Source of the DNA: Gracilibacillus caseinilyticus
GTDB lineage: Bacteria > Bacillota > Bacilli > Bacillales > Amphibacillaceae
Length of the DNA: 64,000 bases
Direction of reading: 5' to 3'
Assembly (NCBI RefSeq): GCF_022919115.1
Contig: NZ_CP095072.1
Span: 3,038,001-3,102,000 of the forward strand
Shown here in pieces: positions 48,308-57,360 of the stretch. A program made the translations under genes and the position numbers. Position 1 is the first letter of the stretch. Every line of letters starts with the position of its first letter. Under the pieces are notes generated by a model. That model saw only the letters and a list, made by a program, of their open reading frames with translations. It did no database searches and was not told the origin of the DNA.

Positions 48308-49522
48308 ATGACAGTGAAGAAACCAAAAATCGTAGTACTAGGTGCAGGTTATGCCGGTATGATGACAACGAAACGACTTACGCAACAATTCTCTCCTGAA
48401 GAAGTGGATATTACATTAGTTAACAAGCATAATTATCATTACCAGACGACATGGCTGCATGAAGTAGCAGCTGGTACGATTGATGTAAACCGCTCCAGGA
48501 TTATGATCTCTGATGTGATTAATACTAGACATGTAAACTTTGTACATGACACCGTTAAGCAAATTAATAAAGATGACAAAACGGTTGAATTGGAAAATGG
48601 TACACTTAGCTATGATTTTCTTGTGATCGGTTTAGGCTTTGAGAAAGCTACCTTTGGCATTCCAGGTATGGAAGAGCATGCATTCTCCATTCAGAGTGTA
48701 GATAAGAGTCGTATGATTCGTGACCATATTGAATATCAATTCTCACGTTATCGAAATGAACAAGATCCTGATCCAAGCATGCTTACGATTGTTGTTGGCG
48801 GTGCTGGTTTTACCGGAATCGAATTTCTTGGTGAACTTGCGGAACGCATTCCCGCTCTATGTAAAAAATATGATATTCCACGTCAAGATGTGAAAATTAT
48901 TGACATTGAAGCGATGTCTACTATTTTACCAGGTTTTGATGAGGATTTACTAAGCTACGCAAAAGAATCGTTAGAAGCGCGTGGTATTGAATTTAAGCTC
49001 GGTACTATGATTAAAGAAGTGAAAGAAGATCGTGTAATTGTCGGAGAAGACAGAGAGGAAATTAAAACAGACACGTTTGTTTGGACTGGTGGTGTACAAG
49101 CCAATCGCATTGTCGGAGAATCCGGATTCGAATTGACGAAAGGTAAAGTGAACGTGGATGCGACGTTACGAACACCAGAGCAAGATGACGTATTTATTCT
49201 AGGAGATTGTGCCTGGGTGATGAATGAGGAAACAGGCAAACCTTACCCACCTACAGCACAAATTGCGATCCAGGAAGCAGATGTATGCGCGCATAATATC
49301 AGAACACTTATTTATGGCGGTACACTTCGGACGTTCCATTTTGACAATAAGGGGACAGTTGCTTCTCTAGGTGGAAGTGATGCAATGGGTACTGTTTTTG
49401 AAGGGAATAAGTTATATGGTATGCAGGCCAAGGTGATGAAGAATGTGATCGATGATCGCTATTTATTCATGTTAGGTGGACCTAAGCTGGTGTTACGAAA
49501 AGGAAAATTCCGTCCATTTTAA
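48308..49522 (+). CDS. ndh: Type II NADH dehydrogenase (YumB-like)
   Basis: This 404-residue FAD enzyme passes electrons from NADH to menaquinone without pumping protons. The N-terminal FAD site is VVLGAGYAGMMTTKRL, the second nucleotide site LTIVVGGAGFTGIEFLGEL, and the FAD-closing DDVFILGDCAW, then YPPTAQIAIQEA. The region NKHNYHYQTTWLHEVAAGT is closer to YumB than to YjlD of B. subtilis as I recall them. It begins at ATG after GGAAAGGAATG. A short membrane peptide gene follows, then a terminator. Confidence 0.93.
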   Translation: MTVKKPKIVVLGAGYAGMMTTKRLTQQFSPEEVDITLVNKHNYHYQTTWLHEVAAGTIDVNRSRIMISDVINTRHVNFVHDTVKQINKDDKTVELENGTLSYDFLVIGLGFEKATFGIPGMEEHAFSIQSVDKSRMIRDHIEYQFSRYRNEQDPDPSMLTIVVGGAGFTGIEFLGELAERIPALCKKYDIPRQDVKIIDIEAMSTILPGFDEDLLSYAKESLEARGIEFKLGTMIKEVKEDRVIVGEDREEIKTDTFVWTGGVQANRIVGESGFELTKGKVNVDATLRTPEQDDVFILGDCAWVMNEETGKPYPPTAQIAIQEADVCAHNIRTLIYGGTLRTFHFDNKGTVASLGGSDAMGTVFEGNKLYGMQAKVMKNVIDDRYLFMLGGPKLVLRKGKFRPF

Positions 49523-49555
49523 TTCAAAGCATGATCTGATCTAGGAGGTAGAAAA

Positions 49556-49654
49556 ATGAAAAATACTTTACTTTACACATTAGTTACGGCAGCAGCGACA
49601 ATTGCTTATGTCTTAATCTCTCGAAAAATGGAAGATAAGCGAGACTTTCGCTAA
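49556..49654 (+). CDS. 32-residue membrane peptide downstream of ndh
   Basis: An optimal ribosome site (AGGAGGTAG) stands six bases before the ATG. The product has one hydrophobic helix (TLLYTLVTAAATIAYVLI) followed by a charged tail ending in RDFR. It lies 33 bases after ndh and before the shared terminator, so it is co-transcribed. It may be a small respiratory-chain-associated peptide; that is inference only. Confidence 0.65.
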   Translation: MKNTLLYTLVTAAATIAYVLISRKMEDKRDFR

Positions 49655-49658
49655 GTAC

Positions 49659-49694
49659 AAAGAGCAGATGCCATTGTGTATCTGCTCTTTTTTT
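49659..49694 (+). terminator. Terminator of the ndh unit
   Basis: AAAGAGCAGAT (49659-49669) pairs perfectly with ATCTGCTCTTT (49680-49690), followed by TTTT. Confidence 0.92.
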
Positions 49695-49742
49695 ACAAGG
49701 TAAGAAAGATTTCAGCTAAAGATTCAGAAAATAAAAGTGTAA

Positions 49743-50320
49743 GTTCTTATAATACGGATTATGTCAACTTGCGTTGTGGTAATTTTGAAATGATTCATGT
49801 GCTGGGATACCGCTCCTGCTTACCACTTCGCGTCCTGCGGGGCACGGCTGAAGCTAGGCTACTACACGAATTACCTCTTTGCTGCCTTGCACCGAGGAAG
49901 CTTACTTCGAAGCGATACTAGAAGACACAGGTGCAGACTTTGTGGATCTTCAGCAACTCCACGTCCCACGAGAGTCTACGTGGTTGGTCTGCGCTATGGT
50001 ACAGACTCTACAACGTGTACAAGAGCTAGCACATTGAGCTGAGTATAATTGTCATGATGCTATTCGAATTCTAAATAACAATATACCTAGAACCACTGTT
50101 TTTAGCAGTTCCATACCATGTAGCACTTCCTTAAACGTAGAAAATACGCGGAGACTCCGAATGTGTCAGCACGAGCATAGAAGCAGTTCAAGTAATAGCC
50201 TAGCTGAAGCCTTGCCCCACAGGACACGGAGCATATTTAAGGAGCTTTGCTAAGAAGATAAAACATTTCAAAATTATCACATTGTAATACAGATTCGCTT
50301 TACATTATCAGTATTATAGG
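49743..50320. repeat. Composite palindromic element, copy 5 (order A-B, alternative tip)
   Basis: Left end TTCTTATAATACGGATTATG (49745-49764); right end more diverged (ACATTATCAGTATTATAGG, 50302-50320). Module A (about 49800-50000) carries the alternative tip of about 75 bases shared with copy 2 instead of the short ACTTTGTGAAG stem. Module B (about 50130-50260) has lost its tip stem. It is the most eroded of the five on its right side. Confidence 0.8.
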
Positions 50321-50436
50321 CAATTGTATATATAATAACCTATATAAAGTAACTAGGCTGAATTTTGCTTATTAAAGAGAATGACTTGCAAATATACGTT
50401 CACAATAGAAGTAGAGGACAGTATGGAGGATGAAAC

Positions 50437-51078
50437 ATGTTTGTGATCAGGAATTTGGTATACAAAAATATTTTACGAATCGAACATCTCGAGATCGAAT
50501 CAGGTAATATTTACTGTCTTTTCGGTACAAGCGGAAGTGGAAAAACAACTTTATTAAAAATGTTCAATGGCATGCTAACGCCAGACGAAGGTGAAATTCA
50601 CTTCAAAAAATCATCTATTCAAGAACTGGATGCCGTTGAATTAAGACAGAAAGTAGTGATGCTCGGACAAGATCCGATCGTATTCGAAGGAACAATACGA
50701 GACAATTTATTAATTGGCTTACGATTTTCTGAACAAGATAAAGAACCAAGTGACAACGAATTAACAGATCTATTACAAAAATTACAACTGTCAAAAGATC
50801 TGGACGAAGATGCTGCCAATTTGTCAGGTGGAGAGAAACAGCGTATCGCTTTTGGCAGAGTGTTAGTGATGGAACCAGATGTATTTTTACTTGATGAACC
50901 CACCTCCGCATTGGATGATGATACGGAAACGATGGTAATGGATTATTTTACGAAGCGTATCAAAGAATTCAATAAAACGGTCATTATGGTGACACATTCC
51001 AAAGATACTGCAGAGACATACAGTGATCAATTGATCTATATGAGCGAGCTTCTGAAAGATAAGGAGGTTCGATCATGA
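50437..51078 (+). CDS. fetA: ABC transporter ATPase (FetA/YjkB-like)
   Basis: This 213-residue single ATPase domain has Walker A GTSGSGKTT, signature LSGGEKQR, Walker B VFLLDEPTSALD and H-loop MVTHS. The next gene overlaps by four bases and is a UPF0014 permease. The pair corresponds to E. coli FetAB, implicated in iron export, and B. subtilis YjkB/YjkA. Substrate in this organism is inferred from family only. GGAGGATGAAAC precedes the ATG. Confidence 0.82.
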   Translation: MFVIRNLVYKNILRIEHLEIESGNIYCLFGTSGSGKTTLLKMFNGMLTPDEGEIHFKKSSIQELDAVELRQKVVMLGQDPIVFEGTIRDNLLIGLRFSEQDKEPSDNELTDLLQKLQLSKDLDEDAANLSGGEKQRIAFGRVLVMEPDVFLLDEPTSALDDDTETMVMDYFTKRIKEFNKTVIMVTHSKDTAETYSDQLIYMSELLKDKEVRS

Positions 51079-51851
51079 ATGATATGTTAGAGATTACGAT
51101 ATGGCAATTAGTTTCCGCCTATTTATTTATACTGCTCTTATTAGCTATTGTTCGCTGGCGGAAGATACCAAGAGAAAAAGAAATTATTATTGCGACACTG
51201 CGAATGACGATTCAGCTAGTACTGGTCGGTTATGTATTAATGTTTATATTTGAAAATGAACATTTCCTTTACTCATTGCTTGTTCTCATTTTGATGGAGA
51301 GCTTTGCTGTTTATAACATTTACAAACGGTCGAAGCATACATTGAATAAGGAATTAAAGAAAATTATTGCACTAGCGATGGTGTCTGGTACATTATTTGC
51401 ATTTTTCTATTTTGACTTTGTCGTTGTTCAATTTTCACCATGGTATGATCCGCGATATTTTATCCCCATTGCAGGTATGTTAATCGGTAACTCAATGACT
51501 GGTATTACACTTGGTGTAAGTGCACTAATGGAAGGTTTTATTTCTCGTAAAAACGAGGTTGAAGCAGCTTTAATGCTTGGTGCTACACCTCATAAGGCGG
51601 CACGTAATATCGTTAATCATTCCTTTGATTCCGCAATTCTTCCAACTATTAATAATATGATTGGTATGGGAATCGTGTTTCTGCCAGGAATGATGACAGG
51701 GGTTATCCTCTCTGGTGCAAACCCTGTAGATGCGATTAAATACCAAATCGCTATTATGCTTGGTATTACAGGAAGTGTTTCTTTAACGGTTATTTTGTTC
51801 CTGTATTTCGGATATAAAACCTTTTTTAATAAACATGCACAGCTAAAATGA
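51075..51851 (+). CDS. fetB: UPF0014/FetB-family ABC permease
   Basis: This 258-residue protein has about seven membrane helices. Family signatures: RMTIQLVLVGYVL near the N-terminus, PIAGMLIGNSMTGITLGVSAL, and the coupling region EAALMLGATPHKAARNIV, plus PGMMTGVILSGANPVDAIKYQI. It pairs with the preceding ATPase. It ends just upstream of the valS leader promoter with no obvious terminator between. Confidence 0.85.
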   Translation: MNDMLEITIWQLVSAYLFILLLLAIVRWRKIPREKEIIIATLRMTIQLVLVGYVLMFIFENEHFLYSLLVLILMESFAVYNIYKRSKHTLNKELKKIIALAMVSGTLFAFFYFDFVVVQFSPWYDPRYFIPIAGMLIGNSMTGITLGVSALMEGFISRKNEVEAALMLGATPHKAARNIVNHSFDSAILPTINNMIGMGIVFLPGMMTGVILSGANPVDAIKYQIAIMLGITGSVSLTVILFLYFGYKTFFNKHAQLK

Positions 51852-51860
51852 AAATTAAAC

Positions 51861-51890
51861 TTGACTTATATGTTTCCTTTTGGATAAAAT
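51861..51890 (+). promoter_or_regulatory. Promoter of the valS leader
   Basis: TTGACT (51861-51866), 18 bases, TAAAAT (51885-51890). Confidence 0.55.
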
Positions 51891-51904
51891 AACATATAAT
51901 ATAA

Positions 51905-52168
51905 TAAAACATAACGATGCGATGAAGAGGAGGAGTACTTCATACTATTTGATAGAGAGGAAGACCCACTGGCTGGAAGGTTTTCTCGAATAAAGGTGAA
52001 GGAAGGTAGCCTCAGATGCAGCTTTATTGAACATACAGTAAGTAAAGCCGGTGAAGCCGATATCTTCTAAAATGAAGTGTATAAGTTACGGAGCTTATAA
52101 ACAAAGGTGGTACCGCGGAAAACCCTTTTCGTCCTTTATTTAAGGATAAAGAGGGTTTTTTTTGTTGC
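51905..52168 (+). promoter_or_regulatory. T-box riboswitch (valS leader)
   Basis: The T-box sequence AAGGTGGTACCGCG (52104-52117) is followed by a terminator hairpin: AAAACCC (52119-52125) against GGGTTTT at about 52154-52160, with an inner TCCTTTAT/ATAAAGGA-like stem and a T-run. The TGGT of the T-box pairs with the tRNA ACCA end. Uncharged tRNA-Val would favour the antiterminator and expression of valS. I did not assign the specifier codon. Confidence 0.93.
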
Positions 52169-52222
52169 ATTAGCTACTGTCAAATAGAAGGAATGCAAGT
52201 CAACTAAAAGGAGGAAAATATT

Positions 52223-54874
52223 ATGTCAGATAATAAAGAAGTGAATTTACCATCGAAATACGATCCGACAGCCGTAGAAGAAGGCAAATACGATTATTGG
52301 GTGCAAGGTAAATTTTTTGAAGCAGAACGTAACAAAGAAAAGGATCCATTTACTATAGTGATTCCTCCACCTAACGTAACGGGAAAGCTTCACATCGGTC
52401 ATGCTTGGGACACTACCCTGCAAGACATCATCACTCGTATTAAACGAATGCAAGGATATGATGTATTATACTTACCTGGGATGGACCACGCAGGAATTGC
52501 TACACAAGCAAAAGTAGAAGGAAAATTACGAGAAGAAGGTACATCCAGATACGATCTCGGACGTGAGAAATTTTTAGAAACAGCTTGGGACTGGAAAGAA
52601 GAATATGCTGAGTTTATTCGTGAACAATGGTCTAAATTGGGCTTGGGTCTTGATTACTCCCGTGAACGATTCACACTTGATGCCGGTCTTTCGGATGCAG
52701 TAAAAGAAGTATTTGTTACTTTATATGATAAAGGTTTAATTTACCGTGGAGAGTACATTATTAACTGGGATCCAGCAACGAAGACGGCACTTTCTGATAT
52801 AGAAGTTATTTATCAGGATGTTCAGGGCCATTTCTATCATATGAAATATCCATTAGCAGACGGATCGGGCCATATTGAAGTCGCAACAACCAGACCGGAA
52901 ACAATGCTAGGCGATACAGCAGTAGCTGTTCATCCTAACGATGAGCGATATAAAGATTTAATCGGCAAAAAGGTTAAATTACCGATTGTCGGGCGAGAAA
53001 TTGAAATTGTTGCAGATGATTATGTAGATATAGAATTCGGTTCTGGTGCCGTCAAGATCACGCCAGCACATGATCCGAATGACTTTGAAATTGGCAATCG
53101 TCACGATCTGGAGCGAATCCTTGTCATGAACGAGGATGGCACAATGAATGAAAATGCTGGTAAATACCAGGGGTTAGATCGTTTTGCATGTCGTAAACAA
53201 ATCGTCAAAGATTTGCAGGATACAGGCATTTTATTTGAAATTGAAGATCATATGCATTCGGTAGGGCATTCGGAACGTAGTGGCGCAGTGGTGGAACCGT
53301 ATCTATCTACACAATGGTTCGTAAATATGCAGCCACTAGCGGATGCAGCAGTAGAGTTGCAAAACGGTTCAGACGAGGATAAAGTCCATTTCGTACCTGA
53401 CCGATTTGAGAAAACTTATTTACGTTGGATGGAAAATATTCGTGACTGGTGTATTTCTCGTCAATTATGGTGGGGGCATCGTATTCCTGCTTGGTATCAT
53501 AAAGAAACAGGTGAAGTGTATGTTGGTAAAGATGCTCCAGCAGACATTGAGAATTGGGAGCAGGATGAGGATGTGTTAGATACATGGTTTTCATCTGCAT
53601 TATGGCCGTTCTCTACATTGAACTGGCCGGATACAGAAGATGAAGATTTCAAACATTTCTTCCCGACGAACGTATTAGTTACAGGCTACGATATTATCTT
53701 TTTCTGGGTAGCACGGATGATTTTCCAATCCAAGCAGTTTAATGATGAGCGTCCATTTAAAGATGTCCTGATTCATGGTTTAGTAAGAGATGCAGAAGGC
53801 CGCAAGATGAGTAAATCACTCGGCAACGGTGTTGATCCAATGGAAGTCATCGAGAAATATGGTGCAGACTCCTTGCGCTATTTCTTGGCAACTGGTTCAA
53901 GCCCTGGTCAAGATGTTCGTTTCCAATGGGAAAAGGTAGAGTCTACCTGGAATTTTGTTAATAAAATCTGGAATGCCTCCCGATTTGCTCTAATGAATAT
54001 GGATGGCTTAACGTATGAAGAAATTGATATTAATGGTAAAAAATTAGTGGCAGACAAATGGATCCTGACTCGATTAAATGAAACAGTGGAACAGGTAACT
54101 CGTCATGTTGACAAATATGATTTCGGTGAAGCTGGTCGCTACTTGTATAACTTCATTTGGGATGATTTCTGTGATTGGTATATCGAGATGGCTAAGCTGC
54201 CGTTATATGGAGAAGATGAGCAAGCAAAACATACGACAAGATCTGTACTGGCGTATGTACTAGACAATATAATGCGCATGCTTCATCCATTTATGCCGTT
54301 TGTTACAGAAGAAATTTGGCAGCAGCTGCCACATGAGGGCGAGTCTATCGTTCGTGCTGCATGGCCAACAGTCGATTCGAATTTATCTGATCATCACGCA
54401 ACAGAAGTGATGAATCAGTTAGTGGCAATTATCCGTTCTGTTCGTAATATCCGCGCAGAAGTAGATACGCCAATGTCGAAAGAAATTCCAATCCTTGTTC
54501 TGGCAAATAATGAAAAAGTAAAAGAACAGCTTAGGGCTAACAGCAGTTATTTAGATCGTTTCTGTAATCCAAGTGAGTTAACGATCGATACAGCGATTGC
54601 TGCACCGGATAAAGCAATGTCAGCAGTTGTGACAGGTGCAGAGATTATTTTACCGTTGGAAGGGTTAATTGACATTGATAAAGAGCTGCAACGATTGCAG
54701 ACAGAGCTGGATAAACTGAATAAAGAGATAGAACGGGTTGATAAAAAACTTGCCAATAAAGGTTTTGTTGATAAGGCACCAGCACATGTAGTAGACGCTG
54801 AAAAAGAAAAACAAAAAGATTATATCGAAAAACGCAGCAAAGTAGAAGCGCGTATAATGGATTTGCGAGATTAA
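52223..54874 (+). CDS. valS: Valyl-tRNA synthetase
   Basis: This 883-residue class Ia synthetase has the HIGH motif in [16 protein letters not shown] (about 46-60) and the KMSKS motif in [11 protein letters not shown] (about 525). Between them is the CP1 editing domain ([17 protein letters not shown]). A C-terminal coiled coil (about 810-880; [22 protein letters not shown]) binds tRNA. A T-box leader precedes it. The ATG follows AAAGGAGGAAAA. Confidence 0.98.
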   Translation: MSDNKEVNLPSKYDPTAVEEGKYDYWVQGKFFEAERNKEKDPFTIVIPPPNVTGKLHIGHAWDTTLQDIITRIKRMQGYDVLYLPGMDHAGIATQAKVEGKLREEGTSRYDLGREKFLETAWDWKEEYAEFIREQWSKLGLGLDYSRERFTLDAGLSDAVKEVFVTLYDKGLIYRGEYIINWDPATKTALSDIEVIYQDVQGHFYHMKYPLADGSGHIEVATTRPETMLGDTAVAVHPNDERYKDLIGKKVKLPIVGREIEIVADDYVDIEFGSGAVKITPAHDPNDFEIGNRHDLERILVMNEDGTMNENAGKYQGLDRFACRKQIVKDLQDTGILFEIEDHMHSVGHSERSGAVVEPYLSTQWFVNMQPLADAAVELQNGSDEDKVHFVPDRFEKTYLRWMENIRDWCISRQLWWGHRIPAWYHKETGEVYVGKDAPADIENWEQDEDVLDTWFSSALWPFSTLNWPDTEDEDFKHFFPTNVLVTGYDIIFFWVARMIFQSKQFNDERPFKDVLIHGLVRDAEGRKMSKSLGNGVDPMEVIEKYGADSLRYFLATGSSPGQDVRFQWEKVESTWNFVNKIWNASRFALMNMDGLTYEEIDINGKKLVADKWILTRLNETVEQVTRHVDKYDFGEAGRYLYNFIWDDFCDWYIEMAKLPLYGEDEQAKHTTRSVLAYVLDNIMRMLHPFMPFVTEEIWQQLPHEGESIVRAAWPTVDSNLSDHHATEVMNQLVAIIRSVRNIRAEVDTPMSKEIPILVLANNEKVKEQLRANSSYLDRFCNPSELTIDTAIAAPDKAMSAVVTGAEIILPLEGLIDIDKELQRLQTELDKLNKEIERVDKKLANKGFVDKAPAHVVDAEKEKQKDYIEKRSKVEARIMDLRD

Positions 54875-54954
54875 TAATAGAGGAATAATGGCGAGTAAAG
54901 CTATAGACTGATACGATCACAGTTCGTAATGTGGGGTAGCTCTCGTTTAATTAG

Positions 54955-54986
54955 AAAAGAGGCTGTCTTAGACAGTCTCTTTTTAC
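54955..54986 (+). terminator. Terminator after valS
   Basis: AAAAGAG and CTGTC pair with GACAG and CTCTTTT around loop TTA, the tail running into TTTTT. Confidence 0.9.
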
Positions 54987-54992
54987 ACAGTA

Positions 54993-55065
54993 GGAAAGTA
55001 TAAATTTTAATAATGAAGCATCTCGACGTAGTGAAAATATAGAGTGTACCAAGTATAAGAAAAAC
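54993..55065 (+). repeat. About 75-bp post-terminator repeat, copy 2
   Basis: Begins GGAAAGTATAAA, then AATGAAGCATCTCGACGTAG and TGAAAATATAGAGTGTACC, and ends AAGTATAAGAA. It aligns along its whole length with 11883-11957 and, like that copy, sits immediately after a terminator. No palindromic element follows this one. Confidence 0.7.
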
Positions 55066-55066
55066 T

Positions 55067-55105
55067 ACGGCACTCGCTAAAAGACGAGGCGAATACCGTT
55101 TTTTT
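55067..55105 (+). terminator. Terminator-like hairpin before folC
   Basis: ACGG and TCGC pair with GCGA and CCGT across a loop, followed by seven T residues, ending 25 bases before the folC start. Because valS already has a terminator, this may be an attenuator or a second stop. Confidence 0.5.
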
Positions 55106-55130
55106 CTAACACATAAAGGATGTGAGAAGA

Positions 55131-56381
55131 ATGATCGATAATCTTAATGATTTAGACCAATTTTTTGAACAAAGAAGAAAGTTTGGGATAAAGCCAGGAC
55201 TTGAGCGGCTCGACTATTTGTTGGATCAGACTGGTCATCCGGAGCAGGAGATACCAACCATTCATATTGCTGGTACAAATGGCAAAGGGTCCACTTTAAC
55301 CTATTTAAAAGAGATGTTAATGGCAGGGGAATACCGGGTGGGTACATTCCAATCACCAGGTTTACCGACCATATTTGATCATATCGCAATCAATGAGGAT
55401 GTTATCACATCAACGGCCTTTATCGACATTTTGAATCAGCTGCTTCCAGTTATCGATGACATGGACAAGCATGACCTCGCTCCCTCTGAGTATGAAATAT
55501 TGATGGTAATTACTTTACTCTATTTTCGAGAGAGAGTGGATATGGGGGTGATTGAAACGTGCATGGGTGGCAGAGAAGATGTGACGAACAGAGTCATCCC
55601 CCTTGTTACCATCATTACATCGATCGATTATGATCATACGTCATTCCTTGGCACGAACATTGAAGCTATCGCTGGCCATAAAGCAGGGATAATTAAGAAC
55701 AAGGTTCCAGTCGTAATTGGTCCATTTCCTGAAAAAGCACGTCAAGTAGTACGGAATGAGGCGGCGTGCAAACAAGCACCTGTTTTCGAATACAATCAAG
55801 ATTTTTTTGCAGAGGAAATAGATCATCAAAAGTTTTTATGGAAAAATCAAGACCTTGAACATCGTGCAAAACTATCTATGCTAGGAAAGCACCAAATCGA
55901 AAATGCTTCGCTGGCGATACAAACAGTTCAACTTTTGCAAAAGATGGATTTTCCACTTGAAGAGAATGCACTCCGACATGGACTATTAAAAGCACAAATG
56001 CCGAACCGAATGGAAACGGTGAAGAAAGAGCCGAGAATAATCGTCGATGGTGCCCATAATGCCGCAAGCATCCGTCAGCTTGTTGAGACGTTTTCCACAC
56101 AGACATTTCCAACCATATATGTTTTGTTTAGTGCATTTCGTGATAAAGAAGTAACAGAGATGCTTACCCTTTTAGCAAGTATGACGGATGATATCACGAT
56201 CACAACCTTTAACCACACTCGGGCACTTCGGGCAGATGATGTACCTGCGAGCTATCGTTATATAGCTGATCCGGAAGAAGCGTGGAAGGATGCCTTAATT
56301 AGAAGTAATTCAGATGACTTAATTCTAATTACAGGATCATTGCATTTTGTCGATTTTGTTAAAAAATTAATCCAAAAGTAA
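55131..56381 (+). CDS. folC: Folylpolyglutamate/dihydrofolate synthase
   Basis: This roughly 416-residue Mur-ligase-fold enzyme adds glutamate to folates. The P-loop is HIAGTNGKGSTLTYL, then GVIETCMGGREDVTN (metal site), TSIDYDHTSFLG and DGAHNAASIRQL. I use the ATG at 55131 because the in-frame GTG at 55122 would sit only one base from AAAGGA. The order valS-folC followed by a prepilin-peptidase-containing region parallels valS-folC-comC of B. subtilis, where the peptidase follows directly. Confidence 0.95.
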   Translation: MIDNLNDLDQFFEQRRKFGIKPGLERLDYLLDQTGHPEQEIPTIHIAGTNGKGSTLTYLKEMLMAGEYRVGTFQSPGLPTIFDHIAINEDVITSTAFIDILNQLLPVIDDMDKHDLAPSEYEILMVITLLYFRERVDMGVIETCMGGREDVTNRVIPLVTIITSIDYDHTSFLGTNIEAIAGHKAGIIKNKVPVVIGPFPEKARQVVRNEAACKQAPVFEYNQDFFAEEIDHQKFLWKNQDLEHRAKLSMLGKHQIENASLAIQTVQLLQKMDFPLEENALRHGLLKAQMPNRMETVKKEPRIIVDGAHNAASIRQLVETFSTQTFPTIYVLFSAFRDKEVTEMLTLLASMTDDITITTFNHTRALRADDVPASYRYIADPEEAWKDALIRSNSDDLILITGSLHFVDFVKKLIQK

Positions 56382-56482
56382 TGCAAAGATTTAGTTCGTT
56401 ATAAGAAAAGTATTGTTCTTTAAGGTTGGAGTAGTATAATGGACTTAAGAGAAAAGTAAGGATAGAAAGGAGATAATAGCCG

Positions 56483-56956
56483 ATGAGAAACATTTCGCAG
56501 AAGGAATCAGGATTTACCTTAATCGAAATGCTTGCTTCCATCACAATCCTAAGTATTATCTCCTTTGGTTTTATTGCCATATTTGTACATGCCTCTAAGA
56601 CGACGGAAACATCTGCTGACATTATTGATGCTGACTATATCGCACAGACAGAGATGGAGAGAATCTATCAATATAGTACCGAATCTGCGATGGAAGATAC
56701 GATAAGCTTATTAGAAACAGATGGCTATCAGCTGCTGAATAGGGCGGAGGAGACGTTTCAGCTGGAAAAATCGACACGAAATCATTACATACGTATGAAA
56801 GTAGAGAAGGATCAATCTGTAACAGATTTCTGGATGGTATCGGTTCAGGTTTTGAACGAACGGGATGATCATACGGTACAAGCTGTTTTGGAAGCGGGTT
56901 ATGTCTGGTGTATAGAGAGGTTTGATCACGCATGTTCAAAAATCAGCGAGGGATGA
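56483..56956 (+). CDS. Type IV pilin-like protein (PilV/minor pilin)
   Basis: This 157-residue protein has a type III signal: a short basic leader, cleavage site ESG before FTLIEMLASITILSIISFGFIAIF, with Glu at mature position 5. The soluble part is a variable minor-pilin domain. It is the first gene of a type IV pilus operon, after AGAAAGGAGATAATAG. It overlaps the next pilin gene by 25 bases. Confidence 0.85.
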   Translation: MRNISQKESGFTLIEMLASITILSIISFGFIAIFVHASKTTETSADIIDADYIAQTEMERIYQYSTESAMEDTISLLETDGYQLLNRAEETFQLEKSTRNHYIRMKVEKDQSVTDFWMVSVQVLNERDDHTVQAVLEAGYVWCIERFDHACSKISEG

Positions 56957-57351
56957 CATTAATCGAATTATTAGCTGTCCTTATAATTCTATCATTGATT
57001 GTCATACTAGTTGGATCAATCCAATTATTCTCGCAAAAGCAATTTAGCAATCAAGCCCAGCAAGTGGAACGACAGTCTGACGTGCGGCAGCTATTAACTG
57101 AAATGAATCGTGAACTCCGCCTCACACCAAGTAAAGCGATCTCGGCAGCTGATAACAGTTTAGTGATCGCGGATACTGTTTACGCATTACAAGGCAATAT
57201 GATATTGCGAAATGGTTCTGTACAAGCAGAGAACATTCGTGCTTTTGATGTTGAACGGACAGGGAATCAACTGACGATAGAAATTTCTACAGAGCGTACG
57301 CTGATGGAGGATACCACTACAGTAACGACTACTATTATGTTAAGAAAGTAG
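56932..57351 (+). CDS. Type IV pilin-like protein (PilW-type minor pilin)
   Basis: This 139-residue protein has a prepilin leader MFKNQRG followed by MTLIELLAVLIILSLIVILVG with the Glu5 position kept; the mature first residue would be Met rather than Phe. It has a short beta-rich C-terminal domain. It is likely a minor pilin that primes pilus assembly. It is translationally coupled to its neighbours on both sides. Confidence 0.82.
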   Translation: MFKNQRGMTLIELLAVLIILSLIVILVGSIQLFSQKQFSNQAQQVERQSDVRQLLTEMNRELRLTPSKAISAADNSLVIADTVYALQGNMILRNGSVQAENIRAFDVERTGNQLTIEISTERTLMEDTTTVTTTIMLRK

Positions 57352-57360
57352 GCTGTGCAT

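Noticed and set aside
49676..50042. Overlapping open frames inside palindromic element copy 5 (also in copies 1-4)
   Set aside because: They are translations of the palindromic repeat in several frames, without ribosome sites, and differ between copies.
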